Source of the DNA: Dryocosmus kuriphilus
Taxonomy: Eukaryota; Arthropoda; Insecta; Hymenoptera; Cynipidae
Direction: 5' to 3'
DNA length: 64,000 nt
NCBI GenBank assembly: GCA_038277395.1
Contig: CM076196.1
Location: 32,195,935 to 32,259,934, forward strand
Position numbers and translations under genes: made by a program. The notes beneath the pieces are model-generated. The model did not search any database and was not told where the DNA came from. It saw only the letters and a list, made by a program, of their open reading frames with translations. This document shows positions 34,153-44,342 of this stretch, piece by piece (position 1 is the stretch's first letter; each line of letters opens with the position of its first letter).

Positions 34153-35640
34153 CCTGAAGTAAATTTCAACGAGAAATTCAATGGTGACCTTCATTTTGAC
34201 CTTGAAGTTGACTTTCATGGCTTTTTGAAGGTCAACCTTATTTTTTTTAATGGAAACCCCCATTTTTTACATCTGCAGTCGATAGAGCGGAAAATTCTAC
34301 GTTCAGGTACGTACCCAAGTCATAGGTCAATTGTAAGGTTCAAGGTCAGTTAGAGGTTCTTTGAAATTAAGAAAGTTTTCCAAGAGGTCAGTGCAATTTC
34401 TGAAGTAGATTTCAACGAGGAATTCAATGGTGACCTTCATTTTGACCTTGAAGTTGACTTTCATGGCTTTTTGAAGGTCAACTTAATTTTTTTTAATGGA
34501 AACCCCCATTTTTTACATCTGCAGTCGATAGAACGGAAAATTCTACGTTCAGGTACGTACCCAAGTCATAGGTCAATTGTAAGGTTCAAGGTCAGTTAGA
34601 GGTTCTTTGAAATTAAGAAAGTTTTCCAAGAGGTCAGTGCAATTCCTGAAGTAGATTTCAACGAGGAATTCAATGGTGACCTTCATTTTGACCTTGAGGT
34701 TGACTTTCATGGCTTTTTGAAGGTCAACTTTATTCTTTTTAATGGAAACCCCCATTTTTTACATCTGCAGTCGATAGAGCGGAAAATTCTACGTTCAGGT
34801 ACGTACCCAAGTCATAGGTCAATTGTAAGGTTCAAGGTCAGTTAGAGGTTCTTTGAAATTAAGAAAGTTTTCCAAGAGGTCAGTGCAATTCCTGAAGTAG
34901 ATTTCAACGAGGAATTCAATGGTGACCTTCATTTTGACCTTGAGGTTGACTTTCATGGCTTTTTGAAGGTCAACTTTATTTTTTTTAATGGAAACCCCCA
35001 TTTTTTACATCTGCAGTCGATAGAGCCGGAAAATTCTACGTTCAAGTACGTACCCAAGTCATAGGTCAATCGTAACGCTCAAGGTCAGTTAGAGGTTATT
35101 TGAAATTAATAAAGTTTTCCAAGAGGTCAGTGCAATTCCTGAAGTAGATTTTAACCAGGAATTCAATGGTGACCTTCATTTTGACCTTGAAGTTGACCTT
35201 CATGGCTTTTTGAAGGTCAACTTAATTTTTTTTAATGGAAACCCCCATTTTTTACATCTGCAGTCGATAGAGCGGAAAATTCTACGTTCAGGTACGTACC
35301 CAAGTCATAGGTCAATTGTAAGGTTCAAGGTCAGTTAGAGGTTCTTTGAAATTAAGAAAGTTTTCCAAGAGGTCAGTGCAACTCCTGAAGTAGATTTCAA
35401 CGAGGAATTCAATGATGACCTTCATTTTGACCTTGAAGTTGACTTTCATGGCTTTTTGAAGGTCAACTTTATTTTTTTTAATGGAAACCCCCATTTTTTA
35501 CATCTGCAATCGATAGAGCGGAAAATTCTACGTTCAAGTACGTACCCAAGTCATAGGTCAATCGTAACGCTCAAGGTCAGTTAGAGGTTATTTGAAATTA
35601 ACAAAGTTTTCCAAGAGGTCAGTGTAATTCCTGAAGTAAA
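34153..35640 (+). repeat. 246-bp tandem array, left terminus of the DD41D element
   Basis: The word CCTGAAGTA recurs at 34153, 34399, 34645, 34891, 35138, 35384 and 35630, i.e. six units of 246-247 bp with few differences. Each unit carries two TCAAGGTCA and two TGAAGGTCA words (either strand). 246 is divisible by three, which explains the repeated spurious open frames across it. Confidence 0.92.
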
Positions 35641-35924
35641 TCTCAACGAGAAATTCATTGGTGAGCTCTGTATTGATCTTGGTTACAGCGTTTTGAATAT
35701 TGTAAAATCATAAGGAAATTTTCCATTAAAAGTTCCAGGTGTTGTGGTAAGAGTTCTGTTCCTACTCAAAGAGTTATACAGTCCTATACCGTTTTTCGAT
35801 ACCTAAATCAATACCTAAGGCGATACCATAAGTCCTATACCGTTTTTCCATACGAATATTACGAATCGAAACTAAATTTACGTATTACGAGTACATACTT
35901 ACTATCTTTCGCTACAAGATTATT

Positions 35925-38900
35925 ATGGCGCAAGCTAAACTTTCGGAACGAGTTTGAATGTTAAAAATTAGAGTAATCCAATTTTTCCTCTCCTTTTTCC
36001 TTTGACCGTGAATTATTAATCCATATGATAATTAACAATTGAGGGTCCGGATCGTATAACCCCACATAAAATTTTCCCGAGCGAAAACGTAGTCCCCTGG
36101 AGGCTTAAAAACAAATTTTCGATTAAAAATTTTTAAAGGGCATATCTGAACGTCAAATTTTATTGCGCATCTTTTTTCTTCTAGAGAAAAAGTTATAGCT
36201 TTTGTAGTTTTCAAAATAAAGCCAAAAAACTGACTTTTTTGAAAACACGATTTTAATCCGTTTTTATCTTCAACTCGTGCTCAGTACTTCAGTTTTTGAA
36301 ATTTTTTAATGATAATTTCAGGGAATGTGCTTTGGGATGTCCTTCGATTGACAATCTAATAGGAATTCAAAATCGTTGTTTTTAAAAATTGTTATTAATT
36401 TTTTTCTGATGCTCGGCGCGAATCGAACATTTGTAACTTCCAGCGTTTCGTTTAGCGAGGGAATTTTGAGCAGGCAAATACTTCTCGCGACAAAAATGCG
36501 GAGAAAGGTGTAATGAAGTTTTTTGGAAAGTTTCAGATCAAAATATTTAATGTTTTAAGAGTAGTTATGATTTTAGTGAACGTCAACGCTGGAGTTTTCG
36601 AGCGTACTATGTACTTTGAGACTTTTCGCTGTGCCACGTTCTCTCGCTAGTGAGTTTTTGCTTATAATATGATATAACATTTTTTAATGAATAACAGTTA
36701 AACGAAAATAAGTTAACAAAATATTCATGAATTTTATTTAATTTTTTGTGTGTTTGTAAGAAAGGAACTACATACAATTTAATCTTCATCAGAAGAAAGA
36801 ACAGAATCATCTTTCGATTTGCTGTTTGTTATGGACTCAAAGTATTCATTAAAGAAGGCTTTTCCTTTGGGTTTAGCAAAAATGCAGAAACAAAAAAATA
36901 AAAGTTTCCTTTATTTGTAGACAAGAAGTGAAGACATTGGAGTAAAAACGGAGAGTCTGTCGCCTCAATATTTAAAAAATATATATTGTCAGTGATCGGA
37001 CCAAGCCTCAGTTTAAAATGATGAAGAGAAACATGAAATAGTTTGTGGAAAAGAATTTAAAACCATAGTAAAATTTGTAAAAAGTTTTTGAAAAATTTCT
37101 TTCTTCTTAGATGGCATAGGTACGAGATCTAGCCGTCTAAAGGCTGCTTTTACATTCTTTTATTTAGGAAACTTTTATTTTTTCTTCTGCATTTTTGCTA
37201 AAAAATGGATGTTTTTTCTATATTATTGGCTCATCTTTTTAATTTTATAATTTGACATACCTGAAGAGGTCAGATAATGACTGACGAAACTTTGTAGAAA
37301 TTTATTACATTAAAATTTGTCTGGAAGTGTCACTAACTACGAATTTTTGGATTTATTTATCATCCCAGACGTTGAATTTCATATTATGAGGATCTTTCCA
37401 CTCTCTCCTCAACTTTACTGATATTACAGTATTATTTCCTGCTTTGAATAAAAAAAAAATTATTATTCAAACTTGTACCTTGTTTTTGCAAGCTTTTTGT
37501 ACATTTTGCTCCCATGTACTCTCGTCTCGTTTTCGTTTTCTACCTCCAAAAGTTTTTGGTATATTTTCCATTTTATTATAAAATGAAAAATCGCCACTTC
37601 TTAATTAAATCAACTTTATTTAGCAAAAAATATTGAAATTAGATTAGAATTCGCACTCAGATGTACAACATTCAGTGATCAGTAACAAGGACTAACTGAT
37701 CTGTTTTAATTTTGAAATAAATTTAGACAATGTGCAAAAAAAGTGTGCATAGGTTTGTTTTCAAAATGCATGTTCAAGGTCACTCACGAGTTAAGCCGAA
37801 TGTAGGTGTAAACATTAGGTGTACATTAGAGTATGCTACATTGAAATATAAAACACCCGAAAAAATATATTCAAAATTAAATAAAATTCATGAATATTTT
37901 GTTAACTTATTCTCGTTTAACTGTTATTCACTAAAAAATTTTATAATATCATATTATAAGCAAAAACTCACTAGCGAGAGAACGTGGCACAACGGAGCCT
38001 CAGAGTACATAGTAGGTACGCTCGAAAACTCCAGCGCTGACGTTCACTAAAATCATAACTACTCCTAAACCATTAAATATTTTGATCTGAAACTTTCCAA
38101 AAAACTTCATTACACCTTTCTCCGCATTTTTGTCGCGAGAAGTATCTGCCTGCTCAAAATTCCCTCGCTAAACGAAACGCTGGAAGTTACAAATGTTCGA
38201 TTCGCGCCGAGCATCAGAAAAAAATTAATAACAATTTTTAAAAACAACGATTTTGAATTCCTATTAGATTGTCAATCGAAGGACATCCCAAAGCACATTC
38301 CCTGAAATTATCATTAAAAAATTTCAAAAACTGAAGTACTGAGCACGAGTTGAAGATAAAAACGGATTAAAATCGTGTTTTCAAAAAAGTCAGTTTTTTG
38401 GCTTTATTTTGAAAACTACAAAAGCTATAACTTTTTCTCTAGAAGAAAAAAGATGCGCAATAAAATTTGACGTTCAGATATGCCCTTTAAAAATTTTTAA
38501 TCGAAAATTTGTTTTTAAGCCTCCAGGGGACTACGTTTTCGCTCGGGAAAATTTTATGTGGGGTTATACGATCCGGACCCTCAATTTTCCAAAAAATGAA
38601 GGAAAATGTTAAAAAATATATAATTGATCTAGGCGGTCGACTAAAAAACTCATAATAAAATAAAAGAGTAGTCCATTAAAACTCCATTTATTATTGACAA
38701 CGTTTCGGCTGAAATCATGTTGGCCTTTTTCAAGTCTAAAAATTCTAAAATACAAAAAGAGGTTACGAATTTAACAGCAAAAAACAAATAAAAGGACCAA
38801 AAGAAAACACAAACTTGTCGAAAATAAAAAGGAAACATTGTTTAACGAGTCCAATCCTTTGCCTCAATCATAGATGGTCAAAAATTTAGAGTAATATTAG

Positions 38901-41884
38901 ACATTACAATGTTCTTTCTTAATTATATATAATGACCATAATATGAATATTAAAACTTAGTCCCTCCCAAAAATTTTGAGAGACTAAGAACTTAAGTAAA
39001 AAATTACATTTTTGTAAATAAAAGAACTTAGGTTATGGAACGGAGTACATTGAAGAGAGAGCATTAAAATCCGGTGACATGTGGTATAAAACTATATTAC
39101 ATGCTCAAGGAAAAATAGGGTTTACCTATTCAATACAGATGAGGAGGCGGGAAATTTGAACAGTGAAAATGTTTCATTTGGTGATACTTTGATATATCTT
39201 ATTAATGTTTAGTTTTATCGAATTTAGTTCTTGAGGACATAGAAAATAGAGCTTTGGCTCTATTAGATTTTACTCCAATACTTTTCAAGAGATATGTAGA
39301 TGATGTGTTCACGATCATTCCTACTAATAAAATTGAAGAATTTTTTAACACTTTTAATAGCATTGAACATTCTGTTCAGTTTACTCTTGAGCTTGAAGAA
39401 AATAATATTTTACATTTTCTAGATATTTCTCTTATTAAAACGATGGATGGTCACATTGAAACAAATTGGTATAAAAAAGAATCCTGGTCAGGTAGATACT
39501 TAAATTTCCACTCTAATCATTCTTTAGACTCAAAAATTTGTTTAATTAGGAATTTAGTAGATAGATGTATTAAACTTAGTGATTTTAAATTCCGAAAAGA
39601 AAATTTAATTCAATTAAAAATTACTTTATCACAGAACAACTATCCTATTAATTTAATTAATCTTATTATTAACGAAAGAATTAATGAAATTTATAATAGT
39701 GATTTGGTCAATATGAAAAAGAACAAATGGTTTGAAACTCACAATAATACTAATTTAAAATTAACCTTACCTTATGTTGAGGGTTTATCAGAAAGATTAA
39801 AAGGTTCTTTAAAAAAATTTAATATCAATGTTTATTTCAAAAATGCATATTATCTAGATAAATTTTTAATAAACAAAAAAAAGATAAAGACAGTATCGAG
39901 AATTTAAGCGGTGTCATCTACAGAATCAATTGTAAGGGTTGTAGTGGAGTGTACATCGGTGAAACTGGGAGGAGATTAAAAGATCGTATTGCGGAACATA
40001 AAAGAGATTATGTTGTTGGAAATCAGACACGGACATAGCACAACATGCATGGAATTCAGATCATTTTTTTGATTTTGATTTCAAAAACATTAAAATTTTA
40101 GGTAAAGAAACAAGTACATTTAAAAGACGGATTTTAGAATCCATTTTTATTAACAAATTTAAAAAATCTTCCATAAATTTAATAACCGAAACACTAAACA
40201 TTAATAAGATATATCAAAGTATCACCAAATGGAACTTTTTCACTGTTCAAATTTCCCGCCTCCTCATCTGTATTGAATAGGTAAACCATATTTTTCCTTG
40301 AGCATGTAATATAGTTTTATACCACATGTCACCGGATTTTAATGCTCTCTCTTCAATGTACGCCGTTCCATAACCTAAGTTCTTTTATTTACAAAAATGT
40401 AATTTTTTACTTAAGTTCTTAGTCTCTCAAAATTTTTGGGAGAGACTAAGTTTTAATATTCATATTATGGTCATTATATATAATTAAGGGAAAACATTGT
40501 AATGTCTAATATTACTCTAAATTTTTGACCATCTATGATTGAGGCAAAGGATTGGACTCGTCCAACAATGCTTCCTTTTTATTTTCGACAGGTTTGTGTT
40601 TTCTTTTGGTCCTTTTATTTGTTTTTTGCTGTTAAAGTCGTAACCTCTTTTTGTATTTTAGAATTTTTAGACTTGAAAAAGGCCAACATGATTTCGGCCG
40701 AAACGTTGTCAATAATAAATGGAGTTTTAATGGACTACTCTTTTATTTTATTATGAGTTTTTTAATCGACCGTCTAGACCAATTATATATTTTTTAACAT
40801 TTTCCTTCATTTTTCGGAACGAGAGAGGGTATCTGTATTAATGATGCGTGGTTGGGGAGATCGAGTTCGATCTTATGATCAAGTTCGTTTGCTTTTTAAT
40901 CGCAGTTTTCGTAATGGTGAAGGGTTAAATCCTGTCTCAAAATCAACAATTGAAAGAACTGTAAGGCGCTTTATGAATCATGGATCTATCAAGGACCTTC
41001 AGAGAACTGGTCGGCCAAAATCTGCAGGATCTGAGGAGATGCAGATGGACATAGCCCAAGCATTTTTTGAAAACCCACACATTAGTTTACGTCGAGCTAG
41101 TGATAAGCGTGACGTTGCTCCTGAGACAGTGCGAAATATTTTAAAAAGCATCAATTTCCATCCTTACAAAGTTCATCTGGTACAAGAGCTCAATGAAGAC
41201 GATCCTGATCGTCGGGTTGAATTTTGTGAAATTATGATGGACAGAATTGATAGAGATCCTCTTTTCTTGTACAATACAGTATTTTCAGATGAAGCTACTT
41301 TCACTTTAAAAGGTGAAGTTAACAGGCAAAATTGTAGATATTGGTCCGACAAAAATCCTGATTGGATGTTGGAGAGTCACGCACAATATCCACAAAAGAT
41401 TAATGTTTGGGCCGGTATCTGGAATGATACATTGATAGGCCCTTTCTTCATCGATGGTAATCTCAATGCCCGTGCATATGAAGAGCTTTTTAGAAACCAA
41501 ATTGTACCAAGAATAAAGGAGATTACAGGCGATAATTTTCAAAATATTTGGTTCCAGCAGGATGGACCAGCGGCTCATTACGGTAGGGAGGTTCGAGCAT
41601 ATTTGAATACTCAGTTCTCTCAAAGGTGGATTGAAAGAAGGGGTGAAATCGAGTGGCCTGCTAGATCTCCTGATCTGACGCCTCTCGATTATTTTCTTTG
41701 GGGTTGTTTAAAGAGCAAAGTATACTCAACGCAACACCAAAGCTTAGACGAATTGCAGAATCGGATTCTGCAACAGGCTACTTTCATTGATAGGGATATG
41801 ATTCGTAAAGCTGTAACTCATTTTTACAATCGCATAGCTTTTTGTCAAGAAGCTCAAGGTTTTCAGTTCGAACATCTTCACTGA
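35925..41884 (+). CDS. DD41D transposase, frame split by a 4.9-kb insertion
   Basis: The main frame runs open from 40812 through ATG 40841 to 41884. The helix-turn-helix region includes STIERTVRRF and RTGRPKSAG. Catalytic residues (numbered from ATG 40841) are D150 (VFSDEATFTL), D241 (WFQQDGPAAHY) and D283 (SPDLTPLDYFLWG), with 41 residues between the last two, the spacing of the DD41D (rosa-like) group. The true start lies at 35925: MAQAKLSER followed by a 12-bp target duplication. Deleting 35953-40823 joins the frame as MAQAKLSERERVSVL. The 1044-nt body has no stop or frameshift, so the gene was intact until recently. Confidence 0.85.
35941..35952 (+). repeat. 12-bp target-site duplication, left copy
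   Basis: TTTCGGAACGAG; the second copy is at 40812-40823. It brackets PLE2 plus everything nested within it. Confidence 0.85.
36783..36880 (-). pseudogene. C-terminal scrap of the element protein
   Basis: The minus frame reads AKPKGKAFFNEYFESITNSK, then SKDDSVLSSDED and stop: an acidic serine-rich tail typical of a protein C-terminus. The catalytic middle is missing, so the element is an internally deleted derivative. Confidence 0.45.
37261..37296 (+). ncRNA. Hammerhead-like motif within the inverted-repeat element
   Basis: CTGAAGAG, then GTCAG..CTGAC (perfect 5-bp stem), then GAAAC-TTT-GTA, which gives a two-pair stem III and a GUA cleavage triplet. Box 1 differs from CUGAUGA by one base. 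It suggests a Penelope terminal relic inside the core. Confidence 0.4.
37479..37571 (-). pseudogene. First exon of an element protein (RKRKRDE motif)
   Basis: MENIPKTFGGRKRKRDESTW, then EQNVQKACKNK, followed by donor AAG|GTACAA at 37478. A short basic N-terminus ending at a phase-0 donor resembles the start of an arthropod transposon protein family with a KRKRxxxxW pattern. The downstream body is mostly deleted. Confidence 0.45.
38592..39213 (-). repeat. PLE2 left arm (inverted terminal repeat)
   Basis: Reverse complement of 40193-40814. Contains a minus-strand hammerhead-like motif at 38696-38736. Confidence 0.88.
39214..40192 (+). pseudogene. PLE2 reverse transcriptase (C-terminal half) and GIY-YIG nuclease
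   Basis: Coding begins abruptly in the polymerase (NLVLEDIENRALALLDF), keeps the catalytic FKRYVDDVFTIIP, and continues through KKESWSGRYLNFHSNH to 39907. A frame change there leads to the nuclease: LSGVIYRINCKG, GVYIGETGRRLKDRIAEHKR. A second shift near 40020 precedes HAWNSDHFFDFDFKNIKIL and RRILESIFINKFKKSSINL. The N-terminal half including motifs A and B is absent through 5' truncation. Confidence 0.8.
40193..40814 (+). repeat. PLE2 right arm (terminal repeat)
   Basis: 622 bp, inverted match of 38592-39213; a truncated third copy is at 48579-48897. The hammerhead-like motif at 40672-40710 reads CTTGAAAAAGGCC..GGCC, then GAAAC-GTT-GTC: a sound 3' half with a GUC triplet, but a changed box 1. 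Confidence 0.85.
40672..40710 (+). ncRNA. Hammerhead-like motif, PLE2 right arm
   Basis: Stem II GGCC/GGCC, GAAAC, triloop GTT, then GTC. Box 1 is UUGAAAAA instead of CUGAUGA, so catalysis is doubtful. Confidence 0.4.
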
Positions 41885-42009
41885 AGCGTGAGAAGCAAGG
41901 GGACTCACGCTAATCAAGCACCCCAAAGGGAACAGAATTTACTACGTCCACCTCGTTGTTCCTGGGTAATGCTAAACGTAAACGTAAACTGCTTGGAAAA
42001 AACCTTGAA

Positions 42010-42600
42010 AAAACCTTGAAGATCATCACCAAGATCAATACAGAGTTCACCAATGAAATTCTCGTTGAAATTTATTTCAGGAATTACACTGGCCTCTTGG
42101 AAAACATTGTTAATTTCAAATAACCTCTAACTGACCTTGAACGTTACAATTGACCTATGACTTGGGTACCTGAACGTAGAATTTTCCGCTCTATTGATTC
42201 CAGATGTAAAAAATGGGGGTTTCCGTTAAAAAAAACGAATTTAACCTTCAAAAAGCCATGAAGGTCAACTTCAAGGTCAAAATGAAGGTCACCATTGAAT
42301 TCCTCGTTAAAATTTACTTCAGGAATTGCACTGATCTCTTGGAAAACTTTGTTAATTTCAAATAACCTCTAACTGACCTTGAACGTTACAATTGACCTAC
42401 GACTTGGGTACGTAGCTCAACGTAGAATTTTCCGCTCTATCGATTGCAGATGTAAAAAGAGGGGGTTTCCATTTAAAAAACAAAGTTGACCTTCAAAAAG
42501 CCATGAAGGTCAACTTCAACGTCAAAATGAAGGTCACCATTGAATTATTTGCTGAAGTCTACTTCAGGAATGACCTTCACTTTTTTGAAAAATATTTTAC
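42010..42600 (-). repeat. 246-bp tandem units, right terminus of the DD41D element
   Basis: Inverted relative to the left array, with about two units (CAGGAAT words near 42078, 42319, 42565). More diverged from each other than the left units. Confidence 0.85.
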
Positions 42601-42699
42601 CTGAGAAAATATCCAACCTTCCCGGGACTTTTTAGACACCCTGTATAAAACAGAATTATTAGGTATTGCTAAAATACATTGGTTACATATTTATGTTAC

Positions 42700-43190
42700 A
42701 ATATGTTTGTTCTTATCCAAATTTTCAATTTTGTTCGTGTAGATGTTTTTCAAAGATCCATAGTTTTGAATTCTGTAGGTAAACTATTGTATTGCTTAAT
42801 TGAATTAATGTAGTTACTTTTATTACTGCCAGCTTTTGAAACTTTTGTAAGTTCTATAAATTTATTTCTAGTATTACTGTTGGTATTCATATATTTATCT
42901 TTAATAATATTGTAGTTGTAAATCAAAGATTCAAAAGCAAAAAGTTGAGTTAGGTTGAATGGATTCTCTGCTACAAAATTATTTTTATTTACTATTTTTA
43001 ATAACCTATTTTGTACTTTTTGTACTAAAGATAAATTATTTTTATACGCTTCTCATCAAGCATTTATTCCGTAATTAATAATACTATGAAATAAGGCATA
43101 GTATATCATTCTCAACGTATCCGGGCACATATTATCATATAGTTTAGAAATTCTTAAAGATACAAAAAATTTCCTTCCTTTAAACACAAG
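42700..43190 (-). pseudogene. LINE reverse transcriptase C-terminal remnant
   Basis: Minus strand from 43190 reads FKGRKFFVSLRISKLYDN, then MCPDTLRMIYYALFHSIINY, GINA and two stops where Trp-Gly is expected. It resumes as EAYKNNLSLVQKVQNRLL and on to the end near 42710. The downstream untranslated part is displaced to 33899-34077. Confidence 0.6.
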
Positions 43191-43194
43191 AACA

Positions 43195-43430
43195 TACCGA
43201 TCAAATTTGGACCATAGAATCTCAAATATTTTCAACTAAAAAATAAAAAGAAACAACATAAAGAAAGAGGAGAGTAAAAGCAGGCGACCTCCGAGACCCC
43301 TTCCTTCTTTTTGTCCCTCGTCCTTTTTATTTTGATTTTTTAACTCCCAACCAAACAACATTTACGAAAAAAATTACTAACGTGACACATCCTTATATGC
43401 TTGGAATCAGCGGGTGAACATGTTCCCGAT
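43195..43430 (-). repeat. Divergent Penelope family B terminal relic
   Basis: Shares GATCAAATTTGGAC, GACCCCTTCCTTCTTTTTGT and ACTCCCAACCAAACAAC with the relics at 17733 and 28395, in degraded form. Confidence 0.4.
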
Positions 43431-43661
43431 CATTTGAAACACAAACCTCGTCCAAAATACATTACACACTGCAAATCTGAACAAAAACAGAAACAGTCAA
43501 GGAAAAAAAGTTAAAATAAGTTCAAAAAAACTAATTCTAAGTTAATCAATCAATTAGCAAACATTAATTAATAAATAATAAATTAATAAACAATTAATAA
43601 GCGAATTCAAAAGATAAGTTAAATTTCAGAAGAAAGGAAAACTCATGGAAATTTATATCTA

Positions 43662-43914
43662 CAGTAAAGTCCGATAAGTCGCAGTCCGATAAGTCTCCAT
43701 TACCCTTATGACGTCATTATATCTGCATTCACGCACGCTAAATTGATGCTCCCACTATGTAAGTGCGATCACCTACTGCGCCTGCGCTCGTCAGTTGCGT
43801 CTGCGCATGCGCACTAGAATAACATCTACAGGAAGGGGCTTTCATTATGTCTCAAATTCCTGGAATTTTATACCCCTACAGGCCCGAAGTAAGAAACTTA
43901 TCGGACTTCTACTG
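43662..43914. mobile_element. Pogo/Tigger-like MITE
   Basis: 253 bp with ends CAGTAAAGTCCGATAAGT and CAGTAGAAGTCCGATAAGTT, TA at both flanks. The CAGT(A)GAAG..CCGATAAGT terminus is pogo/Tigger-like. The GC-richer core contains GCGCCTGCGCTCG and GCGCATGCGCAC. No gene. Confidence 0.78.
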
Positions 43915-44230
43915 TAGTTGTAATTACTCATGTTATCAAAAAATTTATTTAATTTTTCGTAATTTTATAGATAACTCTTTCTGTTTCTAATGTAAAACAT
44001 TCCCATGAATACTCTCTTACTCTCGTTATTTTTGTAATGTAAAATTTGAACAAGAAGCCAATTTTTTAAATTTCGGAACCTACTAAAGATCTATTTAAAA
44101 TTCCAAAAATTTACGTATATCATTAGATCTTGAACAGTATTGAATAAATACTAATATTCTTATGTCGGCTGTGTATGTCTAAAAATTGTAAGTAAAATTT
44201 CGTCGGTCTTTCAGCCAATTTTCTGTAGAA
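43915..44230. other. No gene seen
   Basis: AT-rich, without recognisable features. Confidence 0.5.
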
Positions 44231-44308
44231 TGTAGAAAAAATCAAACGAAGATATGATGAAAAAAAAATCCAATGTAATAGTCAAAAAGGTCCTTGACAA
44301 ATTTCTTC

Positions 44309-44342
44309 AACTTTTCGGCACACATTGCGGGTCATCATCAGG
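44309..44342 (-). ncRNA. Hammerhead-like motif, PLE3 terminus
   Basis: Minus strand: exact CTGATGA box, variable stem, GCCGAAAAG. Stem pairing is weak. Confidence 0.35.

Larger units (their letters stand above)
36041..38582 (-). mobile_element. Element with ~700-bp terminal inverted repeats, AATT flanks
   Basis: Begins GAGGGTCCGGATCGTATAAC and ends with its complement. Arms 36041-36745 and about 37875-38582 are nearly identical. AATT stands outside each end, a candidate 4-bp duplication. The 1.1-kb core holds gene scraps (37479-37571 and about 36783-36880, minus strand). The superfamily is not assigned. Confidence 0.78.
35953..40811 (+). mobile_element. Penelope-like element PLE2, 5'-truncated, with inverted arms
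   Basis: Between the two 12-bp duplications: a left arm (38592-39213), a 5'-truncated coding region (39214-40192) and a right arm (40193-40814) that is the reverse complement of the left over 622 bp. 35953-36040 and 38583-38591 belong to its outer left part, and 36041-38582 is a later insertion. Head-to-head arms and 5' truncation are typical of Penelope insertion. Confidence 0.82.
34078..42643 (+). mobile_element. DD41D Tc1/mariner-type transposon, enlarged by insertions
   Basis: Ends CAGGGTGTCTAAAAAGTCCC and its complement GGGACTTTTTAGACACCCTG, each flanked by TA (34076-34077, 42644-42645). The termini are long and composed of 246-bp tandem units (six on the left, about two on the right). 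The gene (35925 plus 40812-41884) is split by PLE2. Without inserts the element would be about 3.7 kb. Confidence 0.85.
33899..43190 (-). mobile_element. LINE 3' fragment split by the DD41D element
   Basis: Two pieces (33899-34077 and 42644-43190) become contiguous when 34078-42643 is removed. The right piece encodes, on the minus strand, the C-terminal LINE region: MCPDTLRMIYYALFHSIINY, YKNNLSLVQKVQNRLLKIV, NSLPTEFKT. The left piece is its 3' untranslated part, ending in (TAAA)n tail units at 33899-33918. It is 5'-truncated, and two adjacent stops near 43069 show decay. The clade is probably jockey/RTE-like, unproven. Confidence 0.65.

Noticed and set aside
34573..35494. Three near-identical 60-residue minus-strand frames (MGVSIKKNKVDLQ...)
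   Set aside because: They are the same position in successive 246-bp tandem units; the period is divisible by three, so the frame repeats without being coding.
34153..35640. Regularly spaced repeats as a CRISPR-like array
   Set aside because: Units are 246 bp without repeat/spacer structure, in a eukaryotic transposon terminus.
36607..38050. Two similar proteins (KLNKIHEYFVNLFSFNCYSL...) in opposite directions
   Set aside because: They are the two arms of the inverted-repeat element; reading is open only because of AT richness.
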